From NCBI GenBank assembly GCA_003650445.1, contig QMQE01000036.1, forward strand, positions 1 to 17,759: a DNA stretch of 17,759 bases. Direction: 5' to 3'. Below, piece by piece: positions 1 to 7,279 of this stretch (within the stretch, counting starts at the first letter, position 1; each line of letters begins with the position of its first letter). The position numbers and the translations under genes are program-made. The DNA is from Acidobacteriota bacterium. Its GTDB lineage: Bacteria > Acidobacteriota > Holophagae > Thermotomaculales > Thermotomaculaceae. Below the pieces are notes generated by a model, which saw only the letters and a list, made by a program, of their open reading frames with translations, did no database searches and was not told where the DNA came from.

Positions 1-1
1 A

Positions 2-685
2 CTGACGGCAAATGAAGATGCCAGTTATTTCCACATCACGACAAACAATACGATATTTGGAACTGAGTTCCACAGTTTTCCGGAAGTGCCTGCCGGGATT
101 CCTTTAGTAGCGGATATGTCATCCGATATGCTTTGCAGACGATTAAATTTCACGGACTTTGACCTTATCTACGCCGGGGCCCAGAAAAATATGGGGCCTT
201 CGGGAGCAACTATTGTTATCATAAAAGATGAACTTCTTGGCCGAGTTAAGGATAATGCCCCTACCCTGCTTCGCTACAAAACACACACGGACAAGGATTC
301 TCTCTTTAATACCCCCACTGTTTTCTCAATTTATGTAATTCATCTGGTTTTGAAATGGATTATAGAATCCGGGGGGCTTGATGAAATTGAGGCTGTAAAC
401 AGAAAGAAAGCCGGTCTATTGTATGGCGCGATTGATGAGATGAGTGATTTTTATAAAGCGGCTGTTACGGATAGAGATTCCAGATCGCTGATGAACGTTA
501 CATTCAGATTGCCCAATGAAGAACTGGAGCAACAGTTTGCAAAAGAAGCGGAATCGAAAGAAATGCTCGGCCTGAAAGGGCACAGAAGTGTCGGTGGTGT
601 CCGTGCTTCTATCTATAACGCTTTCCCTTTGGAGGGTGTGGAAAAACTGGTTGATTTTATGAAGGAGTTCAAAAAGAAGTCATAA
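2..685 (+). CDS. serC: Phosphoserine aminotransferase, C-terminal part (5' end outside window)
   Basis: SerC is a PLP-dependent transaminase. It converts 3-phosphohydroxypyruvate and glutamate to phosphoserine and 2-oxoglutarate in serine synthesis, and a related reaction serves pyridoxal phosphate synthesis. The reading frame is open from base 2, so the gene enters from the left and its start is not visible. The visible 227 codons begin with a stretch reading YFHITTNNTIFGTEF, a SerC substrate-site signature. They continue with PLVADMSSD and then IYAGAQKNMGPSG, whose lysine (in AQKN) is the expected Schiff-base residue for PLP. The C-terminal small domain includes the GHRSVGGVRASIYNA motif that is typical of the family. 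About 130 N-terminal residues are missing compared with a usual length near 360. The stop TAA at 683-685 is followed after 18 bases by a terminator. Nothing in the visible part suggests damage. Identification is firm. Confidence 0.96.
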   Translation: MTANEDASYFHITTNNTIFGTEFHSFPEVPAGIPLVADMSSDMLCRRLNFTDFDLIYAGAQKNMGPSGATIVIIKDELLGRVKDNAPTLLRYKTHTDKDSLFNTPTVFSIYVIHLVLKWIIESGGLDEIEAVNRKKAGLLYGAIDEMSDFYKAAVTDRDSRSLMNVTFRLPNEELEQQFAKEAESKEMLGLKGHRSVGGVRASIYNAFPLEGVEKLVDFMKEFKKKS

Positions 686-703
686 ATTTCATGGCTGTAA
701 ACT

Positions 704-733
704 AAAAAGAGGGGGATAAAACCCCCTCTTTTT
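704..733. terminator. Bidirectional Rho-independent terminator between serC and the DUF151 gene
   Basis: A 12-bp stem (704-715 pairing with 722-733) closes a six-base ATAAAA loop. The core is GAGGGGG/CCCCCTC, flanked by A-runs on the left and T-runs on the right. Each strand therefore gives a GC-rich hairpin followed by a U-tract. It can end serC on the plus strand and the convergent minus-strand gene whose stop is at 751. Confidence 0.93.
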
Positions 734-750
734 TTATTCAGTTAAATGTT

Positions 751-1230
751 TCAGCGGTGTTTTCTCCCCGGATGGCTGGTCACTTTGAGCAAGAGGGGGC
801 TGATTATCTGTTCAAATTCGGATGCATTTTGACGATCCAGATGTCTTGCGAATAAGTCTTCTTTCAGATAAATAGGGCAATTCTTCTTCAGTGCGAGGGT
901 GATGGCATCTGACGGACGGGCATCCACCCGTTCAATCGTCCCGCTGTTGCTTTCAATCTGAACAATGGCATAGTAGGTATGTGCCTTTTCTTTCACAATC
1001 TGGACAGCTTTCATATGTGCTCCAGCCTTTTCCAGCATATCAAGGATGAGATCATGCGTCATGGGCCGGGGAGCATGGACGCCTTCAAATTGGTTGACAA
1101 TATTATGTGCTTCCATAAATCCTACACGAATTGTACAGCATCGATTACCCTTCTTTTCTTTTAATACAAGAAAAGGTGCCTCAGAGAGCGGTGTATCAAT
1201 TACGTCTTCTAATTCTACTTCTACAAACAA
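751..1230 (-). CDS. Bifunctional nuclease family protein (BFN/DUF151)
   Basis: This 159-residue protein belongs to the DUF151 family. Plant and archaeal-type members have been reported to have DNase and RNase activity; the role in most bacteria is unclear. The sequence shows the family features: an N-terminal beta-rich half starting FVEVELEDVI, a central RPMTHDLILDMLEKAG stretch, and the strongly conserved VDARPSDAITLALK segment near residues 102-115. The tail is short and basic (HPGRKHR). The start is TTG at 1230. It has a GGAGG ribosome site (1237-1241) six bases upstream, and the in-frame protein begins directly with the domain. The ATG at 1243 is in another frame. The gene lies 99 bases after miaB and has its own sigma-70-like promoter in that gap, so it can be expressed apart from the upstream operon. 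The 3' end is the shared terminator at 704-733. Family assignment is confident; function is not. Confidence 0.9.
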   Translation of the reverse strand: MFVEVELEDVIDTPLSEAPFLVLKEKKGNRCCTIRVGFMEAHNIVNQFEGVHAPRPMTHDLILDMLEKAGAHMKAVQIVKEKAHTYYAIVQIESNSGTIERVDARPSDAITLALKKNCPIYLKEDLFARHLDRQNASEFEQIISPLLLKVTSHPGRKHR

Positions 1231-1261
1231 TCAAAACCTCCATGAACAATGCTCATCTAAC

Positions 1262-1289
1262 AATATAATCCCTCTTCTCCAAATGTCAA
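1262..1289 (-). promoter_or_regulatory. Sigma-70-type promoter for the DUF151 gene
   Basis: On the minus strand a perfect TTGACA (1289-1284) is followed by a 16-base spacer and TATATT (1267-1262). A T-rich tract lies just upstream. The predicted start of transcription is near 1255. That gives a leader of about 25 bases to the TTG start at 1230, with the GGAGG at 1241-1237 inside it. This is a sequence match only. Confidence 0.65.
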
Positions 1290-1329
1290 AAAACTTTCAT
1301 GGATACTGTATAATTTCTGGTTTTACAAT

Positions 1330-2637
1330 CTATATCAGGCTCGCCTTCAAGCTTGCCATTGTAACAGTTTCTATTCTTACATCTACAAGTTTACCAATGA
1401 GTTGCCTTCCTCTGCCTGCCTCGAAATGTACAACGTGGTTCCCTTCTGTTCTTCCTGTGAGAAGCTTTGGATTCTTTTTACTGAGACTTTCCACAAGAAC
1501 GGTGTATTCATGACCGACCATGCTCATATGTTTGTTCATTTGAATTTCTTCCTGGGTATGCTGAAGAATTGAGAGACGGTTTGACGCGATGGAATCCGGA
1601 ACCAGCGGATCTTTTAATTTGAGAGCTGCGGTATGAGGCCGGGGAGAATACTTGAAGGAATAGAGGTTGTCATATCTGACCGACTGGATTACATCCATTG
1701 TATCCAGAAAATCCTTTTCATTTTCTCCTGGAAATCCGACGATGAAATCAGAAGAAATCCAGGACTCGGGGAGGATATCTCGTATCATTCTTATCTTGTC
1801 GAGGTATTCGGATCGTGTATATTTTCGCCCCATTTTTTTCAATATCCTGTCTGACCCCGATTGCATCGGCAGGTGTATGGTCGGGCAGATATTGTCATGT
1901 GCTGCAATTACACGTACAAGATTTTCATTAAAATCTTTCGGATGTGAAGTCAGGAATCGTATACGATACACACCCTGCAGATTACTGACGGCCTCAAGGA
2001 CATCTGCAAAAGTTTTTCCCTCAAAAGCATATGAATTAACGTTTTGTCCAAGGAGCTCAATCTCATGAATCCCTTTCACTTCAACAGCGTCTTTCACTTC
2101 ATCCAGAATAATGGAGAGTGGACGAGAATGCTCCCTGCCTCGTGTAAAGGGGACAATGCAATAAGTACAGAAGTTATCGCAACCTTCTATGATTGAGATG
2201 TATGCTTTTGTATGACCGGCACGTTCCGCAAAGGTAATTGGAGCATCCATTTCAGCCTTGTGATCGTTTGAGTCCAGGAATTTCGAGCCGTTTAACGCTC
2301 TGTTAACAGCTTCTGTAATCAGATGAGTACTCCGTGTACCCAGAACAAATTTCAGATAGGGGATTTTTTCCATCAGCGCCCTACCCTCCTGGGACGCTAC
2401 ACAACCGCATATACCGACGATCTTCTGGCCTTTATATCGCTTCTTTATAACCCCGATCCGGGAGTGAATCTTATGAACAGCCTTCTCACGAACACTGCAG
2501 GTGTTCAGAATGAAAATATCTGCTTCTTCCTCAGATTCGGTCTGTACAAAACCATCCTGTTTTAAGAGGCCAACCATCTTCTGGCTGTCATATTCGTTCA
2601 TTTGACAGCCCCATGTTTCTATTTTAAATTTTGCCAT
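1330..2637 (-). CDS. miaB: tRNA-2-methylthio-N6-dimethylallyladenosine synthase MiaB
   Basis: MiaB is a radical-SAM methylthiotransferase. It adds the 2-methylthio group to i6A37 in tRNAs that read UNN codons, using two 4Fe-4S clusters. The 435-residue protein has the full layout. The N-terminal UPF0004 domain carries the auxiliary-cluster cysteines Cys11 (GCQMNEYDS), Cys47 (NTCSVREKA) and Cys79 (GCVA). The radical-SAM CxxxCxxC motif is at Cys153, Cys157 and Cys160 (EGCDNFCTYC). A C-terminal TRAM RNA-binding domain covers roughly residues 370-430. The NTCSVREKA and GREHSRP motifs favour MiaB over the relatives MtaB and RimO. The start is ATG at 2637; its ribosome site is weak (GGAA close by, GGGAG 13 bases away). 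It follows ptsI after 96 bases in which no clear terminator or promoter is visible, so it may be read through from the upstream operon. Confidence 0.96.
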   Translation of the reverse strand: MAKFKIETWGCQMNEYDSQKMVGLLKQDGFVQTESEEEADIFILNTCSVREKAVHKIHSRIGVIKKRYKGQKIVGICGCVASQEGRALMEKIPYLKFVLGTRSTHLITEAVNRALNGSKFLDSNDHKAEMDAPITFAERAGHTKAYISIIEGCDNFCTYCIVPFTRGREHSRPLSIILDEVKDAVEVKGIHEIELLGQNVNSYAFEGKTFADVLEAVSNLQGVYRIRFLTSHPKDFNENLVRVIAAHDNICPTIHLPMQSGSDRILKKMGRKYTRSEYLDKIRMIRDILPESWISSDFIVGFPGENEKDFLDTMDVIQSVRYDNLYSFKYSPRPHTAALKLKDPLVPDSIASNRLSILQHTQEEIQMNKHMSMVGHEYTVLVESLSKKNPKLLTGRTEGNHVVHFEAGRGRQLIGKLVDVRIETVTMASLKASLI

Positions 2638-2733
2638 GAAATTCCATTAACTCCCAATTGCTCTTCATTGTCTTTTGATGTGTATAAGGTTCCTTTGAAA
2701 CGGAAATTGTTCCGATTCATATCCATTTCAAGC

Positions 2734-4527
2734 TTACAACAAACTCTTTAGAATCCGCTCAAATTCTGGAATGAGCTTTTTATTTGCCCGTTCAATATAG
2801 GCTTCAATTTTATTTGAAGCGTCCATTTTCAATGCATCTGAAGCAATCTTTTTGCACTGGGAAAGAGTAACAGATGTTACTATTTTTTTTATAACAGGGA
2901 TTGAGGATGGCGTCATGCTGAACTCCCTTAGCCCAAGCCCCAGCAAGAGGAGTGTAAACCTTGGATTTCCTGCCATCTCCCCGCAGACAGCTACCCTTAC
3001 GTCTTGTGTCTCGCCTGCTTGAAAAACGTTCTGAAGCAAACGGAGCAATCCGGGGTGCAGTGGCTGATATAAGTAGTTCACCTCATCATTTGTACGATCA
3101 ATTGCAAGAAAATACTGGATTAAATCATTTGTCCCTATGCTGAAAAAATCCACATAATGGGCGAGAAGATCTGGAATTGCGGCAGCAGAAGGAACTTCAA
3201 TCATGATCCCGATTTTGATGTCATGATTATAGGAAATCCCTTCAGAATCCAACTCACTCTTCACAGTCTCAAGAAAATCCAGAACAGACTTTAATTCATC
3301 CACACCACTTATCAACGGAAACATTAACCGAAGTCGATTGGAAAGGGCTGAGGCCCGGAGAATTGCACGGAGCTGTGTGCGAAATATATCTTTTCTTGTC
3401 ATACAGAAACGAACCGCCCTCAGACCCAGTACGGGATTCTGTTGAGAATAAGTTTCCAAAACCTCATGAAAGAATTTTTCACCCCCGAGATCCAGGGTTC
3501 GAACAACAATTTCGCCCTTCACTTTTTCGACCAGGTTTTTGTAAACAGCAAAATGTTGGGCTTCAGTTGGCAATAAAGGTGCAACGGTCAAAAATATAAA
3601 TTCAGAACGATAAAGGCCAATCCCTTCAGCACGAAAAAGCTTCGCTTTTTCGACCTCTTCTTCAAGTTCGATATTTGCCAGAAGTGATACAGGCACACCG
3701 TCTTTGGTCAAAGGTTTCAGGTCAGAAAGAATCTTTAATTCGTCCATCAGCTGGATGCGCATCTGGTGTTTCTGGTTGTATTGACGGATTTCGTTTTCAG
3801 AAGGCCGTATCAGCACCTGCCCTTCTATGCCATCCACAACCATCATTTCCCCATTGTCCGTCTGCCTTGTCACGTCGTGCAGGCCGACGACGGCAGGTAA
3901 TTCCAGAGCCTTTGCAATAATTGCTGTATGGGTTGTTTTACCGCCAAGATCAGTTGCAATTCCAACAATATTGGGATCAGATAGCAATTTCAAATCTGAA
4001 GGGTGGATCACTTGAGCAACGAGAATCGTAGGTTCAGTTATGGTGATGGAATCAATTTCCTTCAATTTATCTTTATGCATCAGGTTGTGGATAACTCTGC
4101 TGGAAATATCATGAAGGTCTTCACTCTTTTCTTTCAAATATGCATCATCAATTCCAGCGAATTGTTTCAAAAGATCATTCATTATTGTGTAAAAAGCGTG
4201 CTCGGCATTATGTTTGTTTTTCTTGATGTGCTCGACTGTTTTGTTCATCAGTAGTGAGTCGTCAAGAACCAGCAGATGCGCATCAAATATAGCGAGGTGG
4301 CTTGCAGATAATTTCTCGGACATAGATTTTTTCAGTTCTTCTATTTCCAACTTTGTGGTTTCTACTGCCTGAAAAAATCGATTCACTTCCGTCTGGACGT
4401 CTTTTTCAAGAATACAGTAAAACGGAATCATTTCCCGAATTGCCTGACTGTTGTTCAACAAAACTACACGGCCGACCCCCACGTCCGGGAAAACACCTGT
4501 GCCATGCATGAGGGTCTGAGGGGTCAT
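2734..4527 (-). CDS. ptsI: Phosphoenolpyruvate-protein phosphotransferase (PTS enzyme I)
   Basis: Enzyme I takes phosphate from phosphoenolpyruvate onto a histidine and passes it to HPr. The 597-residue protein has the HPr-binding helical region (about 30-145) and the swivelling phosphohistidine domain with GGKTTHTAI, where His200 is the expected phosphorylated residue. The C-terminal PEP-binding barrel shows EGIGLYRSEF (301-310), FFSIGTNDLIQY and AVCGEMAGNP, with Cys515 as the catalytic cysteine. Length fits the ordinary enzyme I family (about 570-590). There is no extra N-terminal GAF domain of the kind found in the nitrogen-type EI (PtsP). The ATG at 4527 lies three bases after the HPr stop, and an AAGGTGA ribosome site lies inside the end of the HPr gene, so the two are translationally coupled. 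It is the last gene of the tightly packed operon. No EIIB or EIIC gene follows. Identification is firm. Confidence 0.96.
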   Translation of the reverse strand: MTPQTLMHGTGVFPDVGVGRVVLLNNSQAIREMIPFYCILEKDVQTEVNRFFQAVETTKLEIEELKKSMSEKLSASHLAIFDAHLLVLDDSLLMNKTVEHIKKNKHNAEHAFYTIMNDLLKQFAGIDDAYLKEKSEDLHDISSRVIHNLMHKDKLKEIDSITITEPTILVAQVIHPSDLKLLSDPNIVGIATDLGGKTTHTAIIAKALELPAVVGLHDVTRQTDNGEMMVVDGIEGQVLIRPSENEIRQYNQKHQMRIQLMDELKILSDLKPLTKDGVPVSLLANIELEEEVEKAKLFRAEGIGLYRSEFIFLTVAPLLPTEAQHFAVYKNLVEKVKGEIVVRTLDLGGEKFFHEVLETYSQQNPVLGLRAVRFCMTRKDIFRTQLRAILRASALSNRLRLMFPLISGVDELKSVLDFLETVKSELDSEGISYNHDIKIGIMIEVPSAAAIPDLLAHYVDFFSIGTNDLIQYFLAIDRTNDEVNYLYQPLHPGLLRLLQNVFQAGETQDVRVAVCGEMAGNPRFTLLLLGLGLREFSMTPSSIPVIKKIVTSVTLSQCKKIASDALKMDASNKIEAYIERANKKLIPEFERILKSLL

Positions 4528-4530
4528 GGG

Positions 4531-4800
4531 TCATTCACCTTCATCAAATTTTCGGTTAATTAAAGAATCAATAGCGGCCATTGCATCTTCTTCATCCGGG
4601 CCCTGAATACTAAAAGTCAATTCCGTACCAACTGGCGCAGCCAACAACAGGACACTGAGAATGCTCTTTCCATTTGCCTCCACATTGTCTTTTGAAATCT
4701 TGATTTCAGATTTAAATGTTTCACCCAATTGAACCAGTTTGGCAGCTGCACGGGCATGAAGGCCCAGTTTGTTCACTAATTTGAGTCTTTTTTCTACCAT
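4531..4800 (-). CDS. ptsH: Phosphocarrier protein HPr
   Basis: HPr is the small phosphate carrier between enzyme I and the EIIA proteins. This one is 89 residues, the usual length. It carries KLGLHARAAAK with His15, the site phosphorylated by enzyme I. It also carries NGKSILSVLLLAA with Ser46, the site used by HPr kinase/phosphorylase. Both residues fall exactly at the classical positions. Since hprK lies two genes upstream in the same operon, Ser46 is very likely a real regulatory site. The ATG at 4800 sits one base after the stop of the EIIA gene, with AGGG about seven bases upstream, and ptsI starts three bases after this stop. An alternative label is the nitrogen-type HPr (NPr); the Ser46 region and neighbouring hprK fit a regulatory HPr, whatever its name. 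Confidence 0.96.
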   Translation of the reverse strand: MVEKRLKLVNKLGLHARAAAKLVQLGETFKSEIKISKDNVEANGKSILSVLLLAAPVGTELTFSIQGPDEEDAMAAIDSLINRKFDEGE

Positions 4801-4801
4801 G

Positions 4802-5212
4802 TTAAACCCTTTTCATCGATAGAATATCGCTGACTTTATAAATGTTTTTCTGTCCCTGCTGTTTTACTTTTTCGGCAAACTCAGACAGATCATTGAACGT
4901 ACTCATGGTTGTAACTGCCTTAATCAGCATTGGTAGATTGACACCCGTAACAATTTCAACATGTGAATTTTTTGAGAGGGAAATCATAATGTTGGTGGGT
5001 GTACCCCCAAACATGTCTGTCAATACCAGCACACCATCGCCTTGATCCAGTTTCTTCAAAAGCTTTTCAATTCGGCGGGTTGCAAGTGTCGGATCATCAT
5101 CCCATTGAATTGAGTATGCGCCGACAGTATCCCGCTCTCCAATAATTTTGAAACAGGTTTTCATTATCTCATCAGCGAGGCTGCCATGTGTCACAATTAG
5201 TATTCCAATCAT
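4802..5212 (-). CDS. PTS EIIA component, mannose (Man) family
   Basis: This small protein resembles the EIIA domain of mannose-family PTS transporters, which accepts phosphate from HPr on a histidine. From the chosen start it is 136 residues. It begins MIGILIVTHGSLADE, with His9 as the expected phosphorylated residue, and contains the VLTDMFGGTPTNI motif typical of the family. The ATG at 5212 is chosen because GAGAGGG lies just upstream. A longer in-frame reading starts with a TTG at 5239, immediately after the hprK stop; it adds nine residues not seen in the family and has no ribosome site. The gene has 27 bases between it and hprK and is one base from HPr. No EIIB, EIIC or EIID gene is present, so a signalling role is more likely than sugar uptake. 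The stand-alone protein is common next to hprK in other diderm bacteria. Confidence 0.93.
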   Translation of the reverse strand: MIGILIVTHGSLADEIMKTCFKIIGERDTVGAYSIQWDDDPTLATRRIEKLLKKLDQGDGVLVLTDMFGGTPTNIMISLSKNSHVEIVTGVNLPMLIKAVTTMSTFNDLSEFAEKVKQQGQKNIYKVSDILSMKRV

Positions 5213-5239
5213 TGTTCCCTCTCTATTCCCGGAAGGCAA

Positions 5240-6268
5240 TCAGGTCCTTGCACGGGATCTGGAAAATTCCAGCATCTTTTTTCTTGCCGCCACTTCAATC
5301 AGGTTGGCAATACTTCTGCCAGGCCCGACTGGGATTTGAATCAATGGGATATCAATCCCCAGATATGATTTTACCAGATTCTTTCCCTCTATATCACCTG
5401 AATCCCCCGGTTCTCTAATAAGGAACCGGCTAAGATCCTGGCTTGAGAGACGGCCATTCCCCTGTTTTTTCATTTCACCTTTCCAATCCGGCCAGTCCAT
5501 GAGCTCCACAACAACATGCAGATCTTTTTTCTTCCGAAGTGCTGCAATGCCAAACAAGAGATCAACATCAATAATACCGACACCCCTGATTTCCATCCAG
5601 CATCCTGCGAAATTCCGCGACGCGGTGCCTGTAACACCCCCCTGTCGATTCTTATACAAAAGTGTACTGTCATCTGCAACCAGGCGGTGCCCCTTCATAA
5701 TAAGGTCCAGACAGCATTCGCTTTTACCAATCCCGCTACGGCCGAGAATTAATATACCCACACCAAACAAATCCATCATGTTGCCGTGCACGGTCTGTGT
5801 CGGAGCCGTCAGCAGGTGGAATAAGTCCAAGAGTGTGTCTGTCAGTATCTTATCATTCATTTCCACACTGAGCAATGGTAATTCGACACGCTGGCATGCA
5901 TCTGACCAGCTATCTGAAACATTTGAGTTTTCCGTAACAAAAATACACGCAACTCTGGCTTTTTTCAACTTCTCAGCTACCGCAACAGGGTCAAGCCCGG
6001 AATCCGGCATTGAATTCGAATCCGGATCATTCATTTTCTTGAAATCTTCCGGCACCATGATGATGATTGCACCCGGCAGCGCCTTCTCAAAACCGCGTTC
6101 AATTAAATGACCGAATCGGTGAATTTCAATTGGTGAAGCAAGAGATATAGTATCCATATCTGACACTTCGGTCAGATATCGGAACGCATGGATTGGTTCT
6201 ACTGCGAAACTGAGATCCGGGTCTAAGAGTGACTTCAGAGAAACCTTAGATTTCATACTCACATTCAT
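5240..6268 (-). CDS. hprK: HPr kinase/phosphorylase
   Basis: HprK phosphorylates HPr on Ser46 with ATP (or pyrophosphate in some species) and removes it again by phosphorolysis. The protein is about 342 residues. The N-terminal DRTGG-like domain covers roughly 1-140. The catalytic domain carries HG (the His of VHGNMMDLFG), the P-loop GRSGIGKS, GHRLVADD with the catalytic aspartate, the HprK signature MEIRGVGIIDV, and the C-terminal PGRSIANLIEVAA. The start is uncertain. The candidates TTG at 6271, ATG at 6268 and ATG at 6256 all overlap the end of the ptsN-like gene and have only weak ribosome sites; 6268 is used here. The stop lies 27 bases before the EIIA start. RapZ, which often follows hprK in Proteobacteria, is absent. 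The target HPr with Ser46 is in the same operon, so kinase and substrate would be co-expressed. Confidence 0.95.
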   Translation of the reverse strand: MNVSMKSKVSLKSLLDPDLSFAVEPIHAFRYLTEVSDMDTISLASPIEIHRFGHLIERGFEKALPGAIIIMVPEDFKKMNDPDSNSMPDSGLDPVAVAEKLKKARVACIFVTENSNVSDSWSDACQRVELPLLSVEMNDKILTDTLLDLFHLLTAPTQTVHGNMMDLFGVGILILGRSGIGKSECCLDLIMKGHRLVADDSTLLYKNRQGGVTGTASRNFAGCWMEIRGVGIIDVDLLFGIAALRKKKDLHVVVELMDWPDWKGEMKKQGNGRLSSQDLSRFLIREPGDSGDIEGKNLVKSYLGIDIPLIQIPVGPGRSIANLIEVAARKKMLEFSRSRART

Positions 6269-6731
6269 CAATTATCCGGCGAATTGCTTCCGGCTTCAAG
6301 TAATCAGAAATGTGGGTGGACAATCCATACTTGCTGATCATCCTTGAAATAGCAGCCAGGGCAGCCAGATGGATTGTTCCTGATTTCTTACGGGTCAGTA
6401 CTGTAAAAATCAGAAAAACCGGATTTCCATCGTGAGCCTCAAATTCAATGCCCAGAGATGAATACCCAATGAGTATGGACATATCCGGATGGATAAGATC
6501 TGTTTTGCAGTGAGGAATTGCAATACCGTTTACAATACCGGTACTCCCAAGCTGCTCTCTCTTCAATAATTGATTGAAAACGTCACTTGTCGCGCGATCA
6601 TCCGGTAGAATGGAAAGCGTCCGTGCCCTGTCGGTTATCTCACGAAGGACTTCTGTTTTTCCAGTCTGTTTCAGTTCAAAGATATTGCCTTCCGGTACAT
6701 ACTCCCGAAGGCATAGTAGGGTATGTGTCAT
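6246..6731 (-). CDS. ptsN: PTS EIIA-2 domain protein, nitrogen-regulatory (PtsN-like)
   Basis: This 161-residue protein has a PTS EIIA type-2 (fructose/nitrogen) domain. PtsN proteins accept phosphate from HPr-type carriers and regulate other proteins; they are not part of a sugar permease. The phosphorylation site is seen in GIVNGIAIPHCKT, with His74. A second conserved stretch, KSGTIHLAALAAISRM, follows near residues 115-131. The first 10 or so residues are variable. ATG at 6731 has AGGTGAAAGA just upstream, a good ribosome site. It begins 17 bases after the hpf stop (TAG at 6751-6749), and its own stop overlaps the start of hprK. The position next to rpoN and hpf matches the rpoN-hpf-ptsN cluster of Proteobacteria. 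It may instead be named a fructose-type EIIA, but the absence of permease domains argues against that. Confidence 0.92.
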   Translation of the reverse strand: MTHTLLCLREYVPEGNIFELKQTGKTEVLREITDRARTLSILPDDRATSDVFNQLLKREQLGSTGIVNGIAIPHCKTDLIHPDMSILIGYSSLGIEFEAHDGNPVFLIFTVLTRKKSGTIHLAALAAISRMISKYGLSTHISDYLKPEAIRRIIDECEYEI

Positions 6732-6748
6732 TCTTTCACCTGTTTTCT

Positions 6749-7279
6749 CTATTCAAGAGATACAATTCCCATTGTGTTGTCATCCTGGCGAAAAAGCACC
6801 GTCAATGCTTCGTTTGCCTCATGATTCCGGAAAATTACAAAGGGGTTGGGGCCGTTTTCAATTTCCAGCGCCGCCTCCTGCACTGTCATCGGTTTGAACC
6901 GTGTGAGAGAAAGCGGTACGATCTTCGTATCCAACTCTCCGGAATCAGTGCCCGGTTGGTTTTCCCTATCTTCAATTGAAAAAGAATTTTTCCGCTTGCG
7001 GGAAATTTTTGTTTTCAGCTTTTTAGCTTGTCGCTCAATCTTATCGAGGGCGCCTCCAATGGATGTGTACATGTCATTTGTGGTTTCTTTTGCCACAATT
7101 TTGTCACTACCTGCCTTCACAATAACTTCCACAGTATGTCTGTGTTTTTCGACAGAAAAAGTAACAGAAACATCCAGAATATTATCCACAAAACGGGAAA
7201 TCTTCTTCATTTTCTCGTTGGTATACTGTTTCAAAGCGTCGGTGACTTCTGTTCCTCTACCTGTAAATTCAATGTTCAT
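6749..7279 (-). CDS. hpf: Ribosome hibernation promoting factor, long form
   Basis: HPF binds idle 70S ribosomes in the decoding region; long forms also pair ribosomes into 100S dimers through a C-terminal domain. The 176-residue protein has the sigma-54-modulation/YfiA domain at about 1-95, beginning MNIEFTGRGTEVTDALKQY. A charged linker (about 96-118) follows, then a C-terminal dimerisation domain with RFKPMTVQEA and NPFVIFRNHE (about 119-176). That second domain marks it as the long form rather than the short enterobacterial HPF. The ATG at 7279 has a strong AGGAGG site five bases upstream. The frame stays open upstream for about 32 more codons (to 7375), but that stretch lies inside the end of rpoN and has no family similarity. 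The start overlaps the rpoN stop by 11 bases, which implies translational coupling with sigma-54. Confidence 0.96.
   Translation of the reverse strand: MNIEFTGRGTEVTDALKQYTNEKMKKISRFVDNILDVSVTFSVEKHRHTVEVIVKAGSDKIVAKETTNDMYTSIGGALDKIERQAKKLKTKISRKRKNSFSIEDRENQPGTDSGELDTKIVPLSLTRFKPMTVQEAALEIENGPNPFVIFRNHEANEALTVLFRQDDNTMGIVSLE

Noticed and set aside
1046..1513. 155-codon plus-strand reading frame opposite the DUF151 and miaB genes
   Set aside because: It lies antisense to two well-identified genes and across their junction, has no recognisable domain and no good ribosome site.
2701..2714. Inverted repeat CGGAA-ATTG-TTCCG between ptsI and miaB as a terminator
   Set aside because: The stem is only 5 bp and is not followed by a real U-tract, so it is too weak to call.
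5499..6110. 203-codon plus-strand reading frame opposite hprK
   Set aside because: It is fully antisense to a conserved hprK, and its translation shows no family features.
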